Origin: a virus
DNA length: 34,623 nucleotides
Virus record (IMG/VR): IMGVR_UViG_3300048928_000668
Location: 1 to 34,623 of that record
Direction: 5' to 3' (one strand)
The notes beneath the pieces are model-generated. The model was not told the origin of the DNA and did no database searches. It saw only the letters and a program-made list of their open reading frames with translations. Below, in pieces: positions 21,449 through 29,649 of the stretch (positions within the stretch are counted from its first letter, which is position 1; each line of letters starts with the position of its first letter). Position numbers and translations under genes: made by a program.

Positions 21449-23254
21449 CTAAAATGGTATGACGTCCTCGTCGAACTCGCGGGCCATCTGGCGAAGCCGC
21501 TCTTGTTCTGCGGTGCGAGCCGCGGACGCCTCCGACCGGCCACGACCCAGGAGGGCGGACAGGTTGCCTTTTGGCTCTTCCGCCGGGGCCTCGGACTCGG
21601 TCACATATGAGCCTTCGCCAACGCGGTAGGCCACAACGTCTGGATACTTGGATGACTTGGCATAGTTTAGCTGCACCTCAGTCGTCGCCTTCAATTCACC
21701 GGCGCGGTCCAGGAACTCGTCGACCGTGGCTGGAAACGGACGCTTGCCGCCGTGGGTCGCCCAGTACCTGTCCGACTTGCCTTTCGGAAAGGCGCGGGAC
21801 TTTTCGACCGGGTGCTCCATGTGCTGCGGGCAGACCCATTCCGAAACGGTCTTGCCGTCCGTGTTGTAGGTCACCTTGACCGATGGCGGGTTGCCATCGA
21901 CCTTCGCGGGGTGGAACGCAAAGCGCCGACCCGTCACCTCGAACCATGGGCGCTCTGTGCTCAGCACCGGGGTCTTGTCTGCCGTCGCCGTGATCTTCTC
22001 TTCCTCGTTGGGCGGGAAGGTGTAGCCACAGCATGGGCAGGTCATGATCGAGATTGCCACAAGCTCGCCGCAGCCAACCTTGCCATCGATGTCTGTGCCG
22101 TCTTGCGGGCAGAGCTTCTTGGGTTGCTCGCCGGTACCGGAGCCGGGCTCCAGCGGCTTGATTTGGTCGATCGGCCCGAAGTGCGCGAGGTTGCGCCCAT
22201 GGTCACTGACCAGGCAGTCGGTCTTGCCGGGATAGAGGCGAGTGCCACGGCCAAGGATCTGGACGATCTTGCCGGCCGACTTCGACGACAACAAGAGCGA
22301 GATAAAATCGACGCGCTTGAAATTAGCGCCGGTCGTGATCTTTCCGACAGATGCGATCGCCCAAAGGCGCCCTGCGTCGAAGTCGTCAAAAATGCGCTGC
22401 TGCTCATGCTCGTTGTCGCTGGTCAGCCAAGCGCAGGTGCGCCCATGCCGCTGCACCGCCGCCGCCACGTGCATGGCGTTTTCCTTGCTGGTGCAGAAGA
22501 ACAGCGCGGCATTGCGGTCGTGAGACGACTCCATGTCTTCCGCGATTGCGGCCTCGATTATCTTCTCGGCGGCGTCGGCAAGCTGGCCCTGGTTGTATTC
22601 TCCGGCAACGGTGCGAATGCCGCGCAGGTCAATCTTGGACGTGGTCTTCTGGCTCGTGAGGCGGGTCAGGTAGCCCTCTTCGATCAGCTTGCCAATGCCT
22701 ATTTCATAGACCACCTCATCGAACATGGCGCCTTCGCCTTCAGTGAGGCGCCCGGAGTCCATGCGATAGTCAGTCGCGGTGAGGCCGACCAAGCGGTAGC
22801 CGCCCTCTTCCTCAGCGGTCAGCTCGTCGAGGCGGGTGAAGAACTTCCCGTAGCGGGTGTCCTGGTCGCGGCTAATGGCGTGCGCCTCGTCGAGGATGAC
22901 GAGATCAAACGCGCCGAGCACGTCGAGCTTGTTCCATACGGACTGGATGCCGGCGAACAGGATCTGCGCGCGGTCGCGCCTACCCAGCCCGGCCGAGTAG
23001 ATGCCGGCTGGCGCGAAGGGCGATAGTGCGATGAACTCGGCGAAGTTCTGCGCGACCAGCTTGGAGCTGTGCGTCAAATTGATGATGCGCAGGCCGGGGT
23101 ACTTCTCGAGCAATTCCATGATGAGGAGGGCAATAATGTAGGCCTTGCCGCCACCGGTCGGCACGACGATCAGGCCGTTGCCGCTGTCCTCTTTCTCCCA
23201 ATAGGCATAGAGCGAGTCCAGCGCGTCGCGCTGGAAATAGCGTGGCTCAAGCAT
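21449..23254 (-). CDS. SF2 DEAH-box DNA helicase with zinc-binding insert
   Basis: A 601-aa ATP-dependent helicase. The Q-motif region YFQRDALDSLYAY precedes Walker A PTGGGKA (residues 32-38), whose last residue is Ala instead of Thr or Ser. DEAH is at 122-125, and motif III LTAT at 158-161. Helicase C-terminal blocks are present: AALFFCTSKENAMHVAA, WAIASVGKITTGANFKRVDF, and motif VI QILGRGTRLYPGK. A cysteine-rich stretch follows (LCPQDGT, VGCGEL, TCPCCGYTF), a probable zinc finger, then a C-terminal domain. ATG 23254 has AGAGGA 8 bases upstream. Such helicases serve phage replication or recombination; with the nuclease next to it, DNA-end processing is plausible. Confidence 0.9.
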   Translation of the reverse strand: MLEPRYFQRDALDSLYAYWEKEDSGNGLIVVPTGGGKAYIIALLIMELLEKYPGLRIINLTHSSKLVAQNFAEFIALSPFAPAGIYSAGLGRRDRAQILFAGIQSVWNKLDVLGAFDLVILDEAHAISRDQDTRYGKFFTRLDELTAEEEGGYRLVGLTATDYRMDSGRLTEGEGAMFDEVVYEIGIGKLIEEGYLTRLTSQKTTSKIDLRGIRTVAGEYNQGQLADAAEKIIEAAIAEDMESSHDRNAALFFCTSKENAMHVAAAVQRHGRTCAWLTSDNEHEQQRIFDDFDAGRLWAIASVGKITTGANFKRVDFISLLLSSKSAGKIVQILGRGTRLYPGKTDCLVSDHGRNLAHFGPIDQIKPLEPGSGTGEQPKKLCPQDGTDIDGKVGCGELVAISIMTCPCCGYTFPPNEEEKITATADKTPVLSTERPWFEVTGRRFAFHPAKVDGNPPSVKVTYNTDGKTVSEWVCPQHMEHPVEKSRAFPKGKSDRYWATHGGKRPFPATVDEFLDRAGELKATTEVQLNYAKSSKYPDVVAYRVGEGSYVTESEAPAEEPKGNLSALLGRGRSEASAARTAEQERLRQMAREFDEDVIPF

Positions 23255-23315
23255 TCGATGATTCCTCTAATTCATGACGCAGGGGATGGTATGGGGCGAA
23301 TGGTTGGCGCGAAAA

Positions 23316-24269
23316 CTACGCCTCCACCCCATCGACCCAGCGCTCGCCGCGCACGCTGTAGGCCACCCATTCGTCTTCTTCGCTGGCATCCACCTGTTCA
23401 CCCGGAACAAGGCCGGGCACAAACAAATGGGCAGCGCACCCGGCACGCTGATCGTCGATCGACAGCGGCCGAGAAAACCTCTGGCAGTTCCACTGTGCGT
23501 CGCCATCCATGGTCGGTTGTGCATAGAGGCAAGAACGGCACGACACGCGCGCGAACACCGGTTCCGGCGCCTGCTCACCATCCGCATCGACCTGATGGCA
23601 CAACGGCTTGTGCCTGCAGAACATGCACACCATGGCCTTGTGGTCTTTGCCGGAGCGGGCTGGTGTCTCGTCGGATTCAATGATGCGCTGCGCCTTGGCA
23701 AGGATGCGGAGGCAGAACTCTAGATCGTAGTTGACCCGCTCTAGGTGGCGCTCATCAGTGTTTTTATTGACCACGACATAGGCGCCGCGAGTCAGGCCAA
23801 ACATGTGCATCCCGAGCTGTAACTGGACGTGATGCTTCGGCTGCGCATTTTGCACGCCGTGCTTCACCACCTGCTTGAAGTTGGAGTCGTTCATACTCTT
23901 GATTTCGAGCAGGTGCTCGGTCTTCGGAGCCTCCGCTAGACCCAGAAGCGCGCCGTCCCGCTTGCCTCGGACATGGCCCGAGACCATGCGGATGCGATCC
24001 TGCTGGCCCCATACTTCGACGCCAATCTTTTCCAGGTCGCCGACGAGAATGTCTTCCCACCGGTCGCCCGTCCTGAAGATGCTGATTTTGCGCCCGTCTG
24101 GGGCTTCCAAAGGCGAGGCCCAGCGCAGCGTGTAGAAGAGCGAGCGATCGCACTCGTTACCGAGTTCACCGACGGACAGGCCCCAGGAATCCCAGGACTC
24201 GTTGTCGGCCTCGTAGGCTCGGTAGATCGCGGCAACGGTTGGCGAGATGGGCGTGGGGAGTGGTGTCAT
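23316..24269 (-). CDS. Cas4/RecB-like PD-(D/E)XK exonuclease with cysteine cluster
   Basis: A 317-aa protein. NECDRSLFYTLRW near residues 38-50 carries a first cysteine. GDRWEDILVGDLEKIGVEVWGQQDRI, VRGKRDGALLGL and HLLEIKSMND follow as the catalytic G-x-D and E-x-K strands of the RecB/Cas4 nuclease fold. QLQLGMHMFG is the helix with the conserved Gln. Further on are CMFCRHKPLCHQ and VSCRSCLYAQ, then NCQRFSRPLSIDDQRAGC. Cysteines at both ends of the nuclease suit a 4Fe-4S cluster as in AddB/Cas4-type enzymes. It overlaps the 24266 gene as ATGA and lies 61 bases before the helicase gene. It probably resects DNA ends for the Sak4 recombination system. Confidence 0.82.
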   Translation of the reverse strand: MTPLPTPISPTVAAIYRAYEADNESWDSWGLSVGELGNECDRSLFYTLRWASPLEAPDGRKISIFRTGDRWEDILVGDLEKIGVEVWGQQDRIRMVSGHVRGKRDGALLGLAEAPKTEHLLEIKSMNDSNFKQVVKHGVQNAQPKHHVQLQLGMHMFGLTRGAYVVVNKNTDERHLERVNYDLEFCLRILAKAQRIIESDETPARSGKDHKAMVCMFCRHKPLCHQVDADGEQAPEPVFARVSCRSCLYAQPTMDGDAQWNCQRFSRPLSIDDQRAGCAAHLFVPGLVPGEQVDASEEDEWVAYSVRGERWVDGVEA

Positions 24270-25126
24270 GCTGCCTTGCTCGTTTGATTATTGTCATTGT
24301 CCGGAGCGCCAAATGAGAGGCTAGGTTGAAAAGGAACCGCCAGCTTGTTGCTCTTCAGGACGTTGTCTAGCTTCCAAAGCGGCTGTAGATTTGAAAGTGC
24401 CCAAGCACGATGAAAATCAAAGTCCTCAGGTGCATCGAAATTGTGAGCGGTCAGGGGAACGATATGGTCGATTTCCCAACCCCTTTTGCCGTAGTTTTCC
24501 CACGACATGCCAGGTCGAAACTTCGACTCCAAATGTGCCATCAGCTGCTCGAATGTGTAACCGACCAATCGCTCCCACCGTCTTCCACCCTTTATGCTGC
24601 CGTTGACCAATGAGTGTCGGACTCCGGCTGCCATGGAGGCGTTGATACGTACGGAAGGTTTTGCACGCTGCTTGAGGTAACTCCTCTTCCTGGTTGCAGT
24701 CACTTTGTCGGGGTTCGACGCGACCCACCTGCGGTCAGCCTCTCTGGCTTCCTGTATGTTAGCGGCGCGCTTTTCGCGGCGGCGTCTGTTCATCTCGTCA
24801 CGGTTCTTTTCGCGACTGATGCGAGAGCGTTCCAACAGAGTGTCCGGACTCTCCTTGTATTTGCGCGCCGCGTATCCGCGTTTCGCCTCTCGGTCTTGCT
24901 CCGGGTTCGCATCGGCCCACTTCCTGCGGGATGCAGCCATACGATCTGGATTCTCTATGCGAAACCGAGCGCTGGCTACGTCTTTGCACTCAAGGCAATG
25001 GCTACCTGGCAACGACCTGACGCAGATGTGTCCGTGCTTACACGGCTTCCCAGTGAAGTAGTACTTGCTACCGTGAAGGACTGCGCTCTGCCGGCATGGT
25101 AAGAACGGCCCAACCTTTGTGTTCAT
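24266..25126 (-). CDS. HNH homing-type endonuclease with basic repeats
   Basis: A 286-aa protein. The N-terminal part has a zinc knuckle set (GKPCKHGHICVR, then SHCLECK). Residues 55-150 are strongly basic, with repeats of the type NPDRMAASRRKWADANPEQ and SNPDKVTATRKRSYLK, typical of DNA-wrapping linkers in phage homing enzymes. The catalytic HNH is GWEIDHIVPLTAHNF followed by RAWALSNLQPLWKLDN and LKSNK. It is inserted in the replication operon, overlapping the nuclease gene as ATGA. The C-terminus APDNDNNQTSKAA is a near variant of the ANDN tail. It is probably a mobile intruder that kept the operon intact. Confidence 0.85.
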   Translation of the reverse strand: MNTKVGPFLPCRQSAVLHGSKYYFTGKPCKHGHICVRSLPGSHCLECKDVASARFRIENPDRMAASRRKWADANPEQDREAKRGYAARKYKESPDTLLERSRISREKNRDEMNRRRREKRAANIQEAREADRRWVASNPDKVTATRKRSYLKQRAKPSVRINASMAAGVRHSLVNGSIKGGRRWERLVGYTFEQLMAHLESKFRPGMSWENYGKRGWEIDHIVPLTAHNFDAPEDFDFHRAWALSNLQPLWKLDNVLKSNKLAVPFQPSLSFGAPDNDNNQTSKAA

Positions 25127-25128
25127 GG

Positions 25129-25446
25129 TCAGGCGACGGCGCCGAGCGCCGCCTCCTTGTTGTCGTTGACTGCACGAGGGTGGAGCGCAGCGCTAAGTGC
25201 AGTGAGGCTGTCTCCAACCGATTTCCATTTCGGCCAGAACTCGCGTTCGAGCCGAAGGATTGCTTCTTCCTTGTCGTCGGCCTTGATCAGGTCGATGACC
25301 TCGCGCACGGTTTCGAGGTGAGTGCGTCCCGCATTGCGGAGCCCTAGTTCGGCGACAAGGTCCTCGTCGCTGATTAGGTCGAGCACTTCGTCTTGCTCGA
25401 CATCAACGTTCACACTCAGGGTTTTCAGTCTGCGCATTACCATCAT
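25129..25446 (-). CDS. Hypothetical protein coupled to dnaN
   Basis: A 105-aa protein. ATG codons at 25446, 25443 and 25437 are all possible starts; the first overlaps the DnaN stop. The frame upstream of these is shadow of dnaN. The sequence has a short N-terminal strand (RRLKTLSVNVDV) and a long acidic helical part (EDLVAELGLRNAGRTHLETVREVIDLIKADDKEEAILRLE), ending in the tail AVNDNKEAALGAVA. No family is recognised. Position directly after the clamp gene suggests a replication-associated role. Confidence 0.65.
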   Translation of the reverse strand: MMVMRRLKTLSVNVDVEQDEVLDLISDEDLVAELGLRNAGRTHLETVREVIDLIKADDKEEAILRLEREFWPKWKSVGDSLTALSAALHPRAVNDNKEAALGAVA

Positions 25447-26534
25447 CCCACCCGCATCGGCATGAGAACGGAAAGCCAGTTGTCGTTGGCCCCGGTGACG
25501 ATCGATGGCGAGTTGGCGTCGTTCCACTTGAACGTCACCTCGCTGCCGCCGGCGACGCGCACGATTTCCGAGAGGTAGCTGGTGTTGTAGCCGATCTCGA
25601 ACTCAACTTCTCCAGAGACCAAGACGTCCTCGGATGCCGTGTTGCCGTCGCCGTCGCGGCACGACAGTTCGAGTCGGCCGTCATTCGCCACCAGGCGAAC
25701 AGCCTTGCTGCCACGGTCGTTCGTGACGATGCCAACCCGGTCCAGCGCTGCGTACAGGCTAGTTCGGTCAACAGTCAGGACGATGTCATTGTTTTTCGGC
25801 GTGACACGCTCATAGTCAGGGAACGTGCCTTCGATCAGCTTTGAGACGAGAACCGTGTCGCCGGCCGTGATGCGCAGTTTGGTGTCGGACAACTCAACCT
25901 TGACCACGCCCTTTGGCACCAGGGCGACGGTCTTCTTGGGAATGATGCAGCCCGTGGTGATGCACCCCGCGTCCACGGCTGGACCGTCGTGACGCGCCAT
26001 GCGGTGCCCGTCCGTTGCGACGGCGCGAATGGTGTCGCCGGCGACGTGGACGAAGATGCCGTTGAGATAGTAGCGCGTCTCCTCGTTGGAGATGGCAAAA
26101 GCCACCGGCGCGAAGAGTGCGGCAAGATCGATGTCAAAGGCTGGCCAGAACGCGCCGGACTTGAGTGTCGGGAAAGCATCGGGGCCTAGAACGGGAAGCT
26201 GGAACCGCGACCGCCCCGCCTTCACGATCAGCTTGTCGCCCTCAAGCGTCATGGTGACTTCGGCGCCGTCTGGGAACTTGCGCACGATCTCGAGCAGCGT
26301 CTTGGCTGGCACGGTCGTGACGCCCGGCACGCACTTGGCTGCGCACTGGGTGGTGATTTCGATGTCGAGATCAGTGCCGCGCACCTGAAGGGACTCTGGC
26401 TCGGCGGTGAGCAGGACGTTGGCGAGAATGGGGTAGGTATTGCGGGATTCGACCGCCTTGGTGGTGGCGGTAAGGGCGCGCAGCAGGTCGGCACGTTCGA
26501 CCACGATATGCAGGCCGGTGGGGGACTTGGCCAT
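25443..26534 (-). CDS. dnaN: DNA polymerase III beta subunit (sliding clamp)
   Basis: A 363-aa clamp of normal bacterial length. Three clamp domains can be followed: N-terminal GLHIVVERADLLRALTATTKAVESRNTYPILANVLL, middle FAISNEETRYYLNGIFVHV with TDGHRMARHDGP, and C-terminal IEGTFPDYERVTPKNN, DRTSLYAALDRVGIVTNDRGSKAVRLV, ending in VLMPMRVG. LNGI, TDGHR and PMR are diagnostic of DnaN. The ring tethers polymerases and other enzymes to DNA. It lies in a phage operon between a small membrane protein and an unknown gene, so it is a phage copy. A GAGGAG site precedes ATG 26534. ANDN occurs 12 residues before the C-terminus, close to the end strand that shapes the partner-binding pocket. Confidence 0.95.
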   Translation of the reverse strand: MAKSPTGLHIVVERADLLRALTATTKAVESRNTYPILANVLLTAEPESLQVRGTDLDIEITTQCAAKCVPGVTTVPAKTLLEIVRKFPDGAEVTMTLEGDKLIVKAGRSRFQLPVLGPDAFPTLKSGAFWPAFDIDLAALFAPVAFAISNEETRYYLNGIFVHVAGDTIRAVATDGHRMARHDGPAVDAGCITTGCIIPKKTVALVPKGVVKVELSDTKLRITAGDTVLVSKLIEGTFPDYERVTPKNNDIVLTVDRTSLYAALDRVGIVTNDRGSKAVRLVANDGRLELSCRDGDGNTASEDVLVSGEVEFEIGYNTSYLSEIVRVAGGSEVTFKWNDANSPSIVTGANDNWLSVLMPMRVG

Positions 26535-26562
26535 GATTTCTCCTCATCATGTGGGTGAAGGC

Positions 26563-26588
26563 GCCTCCCGAACTTGCGAACGGGAGGC
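26563..26588 (-). terminator. Hairpin between small membrane gene and dnaN
   Basis: GCCTCCCG and CGGGAGGC pair around a 10-base loop in the 61-base gap before dnaN. No U-run follows, so an mRNA-stabilising or processing hairpin is more likely than a terminator. Confidence 0.45.
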
Positions 26589-26595
26589 AGTGGGG

Positions 26596-26760
26596 CTAGG
26601 CGAAGAACCCGCCGTAGTAGAGCGGCACGAGGGTGAGAGCGGCGCTAAGCAGGCCGACACCTACGCCGTAGTTGCCGGTGCGCGGCTTGCTGTGCAGGGC
26701 CAAGTTGATGCCGAGGCTCATCGCCACCAACACAATGATGGTGACCTGCGGCCAACCCAT
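26596..26760 (-). CDS. Small membrane protein, two segments
   Basis: A 54-aa protein from ATG 26760 (MGWPQVTIIVLVAMSLG), overlapping the previous stop as TGATG. Two hydrophobic segments, roughly residues 5-21 and 32-52, are joined by a short basic loop (HSKPRTGNYG), so an inner-membrane hairpin is likely. Tiny membrane proteins in early phage operons often act in superinfection exclusion or host interference. That role is a guess here. Confidence 0.65.
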   Translation of the reverse strand: MGWPQVTIIVLVAMSLGINLALHSKPRTGNYGVGVGLLSAALTLVPLYYGGFFA

Positions 26761-27383
26761 CACGCTGCCGCCTTCGCTTTCGCCCACGGCTTGCTGCCCG
26801 GCTCACGGGCTGGCGCCTGTGCCGCGGCAGGACGGGAAGCAGTGGGACGAGACGCGGGCTTGTTGTCATTGGCAGCGGCGGGCTTGGCGCCGCCTTCGAT
26901 CACGCCGATTTCGGGGTATTTGTCGGACTGGTCCGGGTAGAAGAACGTCTTGATTTCGTTCTTGTCGTCGTACTTGCCGACGACAGCGCCACGCTCGTCC
27001 TTCTTGTCGCCGCCCTTGCTGATCCCGATCTTCGCGACGAACTGCTTGAACAACAGGTCGTCTGTGTCTTCGGGCTCGGGCACATCGACCGCGCGGCAGA
27101 GACGATCGAACATCGGCTTGCCGAACTTGAAGTAGCGCTTGTTCTCGGCGCCATCCTGGTGAGAGATGATCCAGTAGGCCCACAGCTTGCGGCCCTTGAA
27201 CTCTTCAGGTTCGACGATGTCGAGGACGATCACGGCTTCCGTGCCGCGCTCATCCCTGGTGTCGCGAAGGTCGATCGCGCTGGCTTCAAGCACCGCGTTC
27301 ATCTCAGGCATGAGCTCGAAATCGCCGCCGCCCTGGTTTTCGGTGTTGTCGATATCGACCTTATAGTTGTCTAGCTTGGCCAT
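26760..27383 (-). CDS. DUF669-type phage single-strand DNA-binding protein
   Basis: A 207-aa protein starting at ATG 27383 (MAKLDNYKVDIDNTE) with AGGAG 5 bases upstream. The frame upstream is shadow. The core has VLEASAIDLRDTRDERGTEAVIVLDIVEPEEFKGRKLWAYWIISH, then KFGKPMFDRLCRAVDVPEPEDTDDLL and VAKIGISKGG. This matches DUF669-type proteins, which are encoded beside Sak4-like recombinases and act as ssDNA-binding partners. The C-terminal 40 residues are Ala/Pro/Lys-rich and disordered, containing AANDNKPAS. The Sak4-like ATPase is two genes upstream, so the two probably form a recombination module. Confidence 0.78.
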   Translation of the reverse strand: MAKLDNYKVDIDNTENQGGGDFELMPEMNAVLEASAIDLRDTRDERGTEAVIVLDIVEPEEFKGRKLWAYWIISHQDGAENKRYFKFGKPMFDRLCRAVDVPEPEDTDDLLFKQFVAKIGISKGGDKKDERGAVVGKYDDKNEIKTFFYPDQSDKYPEIGVIEGGAKPAAANDNKPASRPTASRPAAAQAPAREPGSKPWAKAKAAA

Positions 27384-27410
27384 AGTGGCTCCTCTGTGTA
27401 GGGAAGTGGT

Positions 27411-27428
27411 GGCGGGCCGGAGCCCGCC
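27411..27428 (-). terminator. GC-rich hairpin after the 27434-28807 gene
   Basis: GGCGGGC and GCCCGCC pair perfectly around a 4-base loop, 6 bases past the stop codon of the 27434 gene. No U-run follows. It probably protects or attenuates rather than fully terminates. Confidence 0.5.
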
Positions 27429-27433
27429 GTTGA

Positions 27434-28807
27434 TCAGGCCGCCGTCACGTACTTGGCGGGCAGCGCAAAGCTGTTCTGGGCCGGCGCCAGGTCCGGGAAA
27501 GTCACCTGCAGGTGGCCGTTGTCGTTGATGGCGGAGAGGCGGCCAGTCGCGGTGAAGGTGACGGTCGAGCCGATGGGGAGGGTGGGGGCAAGTTCGAGTT
27601 CGGACTCTTCCCACCAGTAGCCGTTCTCCGACGAGTCTCCCGACCATCCAGTGTCACCCGGCCCGTCCTTCCGTGTGATTGTGAACTCCTTGCCAATCTC
27701 TTCATTGAGGTGCGTTTGGTTCGGTCTGTTGTTCCGCACAATCCGAACCCGATCACCCACCTTGAACTTCGCCGGCGGAGCGGCGGGTTCAGGGGGTTCC
27801 GCAACAGCAACTGCTGCTTCCTGGACAGGCTCGACCCACTCGGCGACGAGGTCGTGTCGGCTTGGGTTGTTTGCGTCGAGCCATGAGCCATCCGCTTCGT
27901 AACCGCGATCTGCAGGTCCGGAATGGTCATAGAGCTTCCAGGGCTGATGGCCAGATGACGATACGACTGGCCCGACCTTCCGCCCATCGCGCGTCTTTCC
28001 GAACTTGCCAGCCACCGGCGCCCACAGGGCTGCTGCGGGTTGAGCTTCCGCGGCAACGGGCAGCGGTTCGAAGCAGCCGATGGTGGCGCGGGTGTACTTC
28101 TCGTCAACGGCGCGCGTCTCGTAGTCGACCGGCGCGTCGATGTTGAGCAGGTACTGGCCGTCGTCGATGTAGGAGCCGTCCGACCAAGCTTCCAACGTGG
28201 CGATTTTTCCGACCGCACCGGTGGTTGACGTACCGTCCTTCACCAGCTTCACCCGATCCCCAACCTTCGGTTCCCACTTGGCCAGCATGTCGACCGGCGT
28301 GCGCCACTTGGTCGTGCCGATCGACACCCACACGTGGTTAGCCGAATCCGGATCGGTGTCGACGGTGACGTAGTCGCCGTTCATCGAGAGGGCGCGGTCG
28401 CCCTTGGCGAAGGTGGGGGGGGTGGCCGGGGTGGGCCGCAGCACCAAAGACGGATGCTCGTTTGCCGCGCTGCCATCCGCATTCCACATGCGCCCGTCGC
28501 CGAGCACTTCGATGAATCCGTCCATATAGGCGATCATCGGCCCGACTGCGGTGCCTTCGGTGTCGGTGTAAGTCACACCTTCCATCACCGAATATTCCTT
28601 TTCGAATACCGGAGGGCACGCCGAAACAGCATTGTCGTTTGCGACAACCTCCAGTGGCAGGGCGGAAAGGCGGCCCTTGAGTTGCCAAAGCGACCCGTAG
28701 TCCGTGTCATCGTAACGCACCAGGCGCTCGCCTTTCCGCTTGTCGACGATCTCGCCAGCGTCGCCGCCATCGTCGCGCACTCGTGCGCCAATTCCAAATT
28801 TACCCAT
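27434..28807 (-). CDS. Multi-domain SH3/KOW-like beta-barrel protein
   Basis: A 457-aa protein of no named family. It appears to be built from repeated small beta-barrel units that each begin with a G-D/A-R-V-type strand: GIGARVRDDGGDAGEIVDKRKGERLVRYDD (residue 6 on), KGDRALSMNGDYVTVDTD, KVGDRVKLVKDGTSTTGAVGKIATLE, KVGDRVRIVRNN and IGSTVTFTATGRLSAI near the end. The same unit opens the 123-aa protein at 29897. A proline/alanine linker separates later units. SH3/KOW-like barrels usually bind nucleic acid or proteins. The gene lies between the Sak4-like ATPase and the DUF669 protein, so it may belong to the recombination complex. ANDN is at residues 56-59. Confidence 0.72.
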   Translation of the reverse strand: MGKFGIGARVRDDGGDAGEIVDKRKGERLVRYDDTDYGSLWQLKGRLSALPLEVVANDNAVSACPPVFEKEYSVMEGVTYTDTEGTAVGPMIAYMDGFIEVLGDGRMWNADGSAANEHPSLVLRPTPATPPTFAKGDRALSMNGDYVTVDTDPDSANHVWVSIGTTKWRTPVDMLAKWEPKVGDRVKLVKDGTSTTGAVGKIATLEAWSDGSYIDDGQYLLNIDAPVDYETRAVDEKYTRATIGCFEPLPVAAEAQPAAALWAPVAGKFGKTRDGRKVGPVVSSSGHQPWKLYDHSGPADRGYEADGSWLDANNPSRHDLVAEWVEPVQEAAVAVAEPPEPAAPPAKFKVGDRVRIVRNNRPNQTHLNEEIGKEFTITRKDGPGDTGWSGDSSENGYWWEESELELAPTLPIGSTVTFTATGRLSAINDNGHLQVTFPDLAPAQNSFALPAKYVTAA

Positions 28808-28830
28808 ATCAGTCTCCTCGCTTCGTGGGA

Positions 28831-29640
28831 TTATGCTTCTTCGTCTTCGGTGGTCTCGACCTCGGGAGCGGCGCCCTCGAAATCAGGGAAGTACTGCGCC
28901 AGCACCTTGAAGCCGGAGCCCTTCTTGAACGGCAGCGTCGCCTTGGGGATGTCGTACCGGTTGCCCGAGATGAACCCAGGGCGCTCCTGCACAGCGATCA
29001 TGATTTCGTCGCCGCCTTCGCCCCGGTTATTCGTCTTTTTGAAGCCGGCATCTTCCTTCTTGATCGACACCCGCTTGTGCAGGAAGCCGATCAGGTCCGA
29101 CGCATCGACGATGGTGCCAATGGCGTCATCGCGCAGGTTCGGCATGTAGCGCGGATAGGACTCGGTCGTGACACCCGGCACCGTCTTGGCCTTAACGTGG
29201 GCCAGCAGGACCACATAGTACCCGGCGCGCTTCATGCGCAGGCACAGCTTCATGAACTCGTGCCAGATCACCTGCTCGGCGGCGTAACCCTTGCCGAAGC
29301 CTGGCGATTCAATGTCTGGCCAGCCGTTGCGACGGCAGGCCTCGGCGCGGATATGCAGTTCCAGGCCGTCGAGCGCGTCGAGCAGGAAGGTGCGGCGGTC
29401 GTGGTCGCCATCAAGCATCCACTCAATTTGGTCGACAACGTCCTGGTAGGTTTCAGACACACCGAACGATGGCATGACCACGCCCTTCGGGGCGCGCTCG
29501 CCGTCGCCGGTGCGGCAATAATACGGCTCGGGGAACTCACTGCCCAGCGTGGTCTTGCCGCCCTTGGCGCCGGCGTAAAGCGTGACGATGGGCGGATCCG
29601 TATCTTCCGCCGTTTTCAGTTCACTCCAGTCGATTGCCAT
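28831..29640 (-). CDS. Sak4-like AAA ATPase / single-strand annealing recombinase
   Basis: A 269-aa P-loop ATPase with Walker A AGAKGGKT (residues 23-30) directly after a leading strand IVTLY, and a Walker B-like strand RTFLLDALDGLE near 85-95. Later blocks MKRAGYYVVLLAHVKAK and NLRDDAIGTIVDASDLIGFLHKR match AAA_24/Sak4-type phage recombinases, which resemble a RecA core without N- and C-terminal domains. The acidic C-terminus (VETTEDEEA) is typical. With the DUF669 protein two genes downstream, it likely drives single-strand annealing and recombination-dependent replication. GAGGAG precedes ATG 29640. Confidence 0.85.
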   Translation of the reverse strand: MAIDWSELKTAEDTDPPIVTLYAGAKGGKTTLGSEFPEPYYCRTGDGERAPKGVVMPSFGVSETYQDVVDQIEWMLDGDHDRRTFLLDALDGLELHIRAEACRRNGWPDIESPGFGKGYAAEQVIWHEFMKLCLRMKRAGYYVVLLAHVKAKTVPGVTTESYPRYMPNLRDDAIGTIVDASDLIGFLHKRVSIKKEDAGFKKTNNRGEGGDEIMIAVQERPGFISGNRYDIPKATLPFKKGSGFKVLAQYFPDFEGAAPEVETTEDEEA

Positions 29641-29649
29641 CTTGGCTCC

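Noticed and set aside
21752-23026. 424-codon plus-strand frame opposite the helicase
   Set aside because: Antisense shadow; helicase motifs on the minus strand explain the region.
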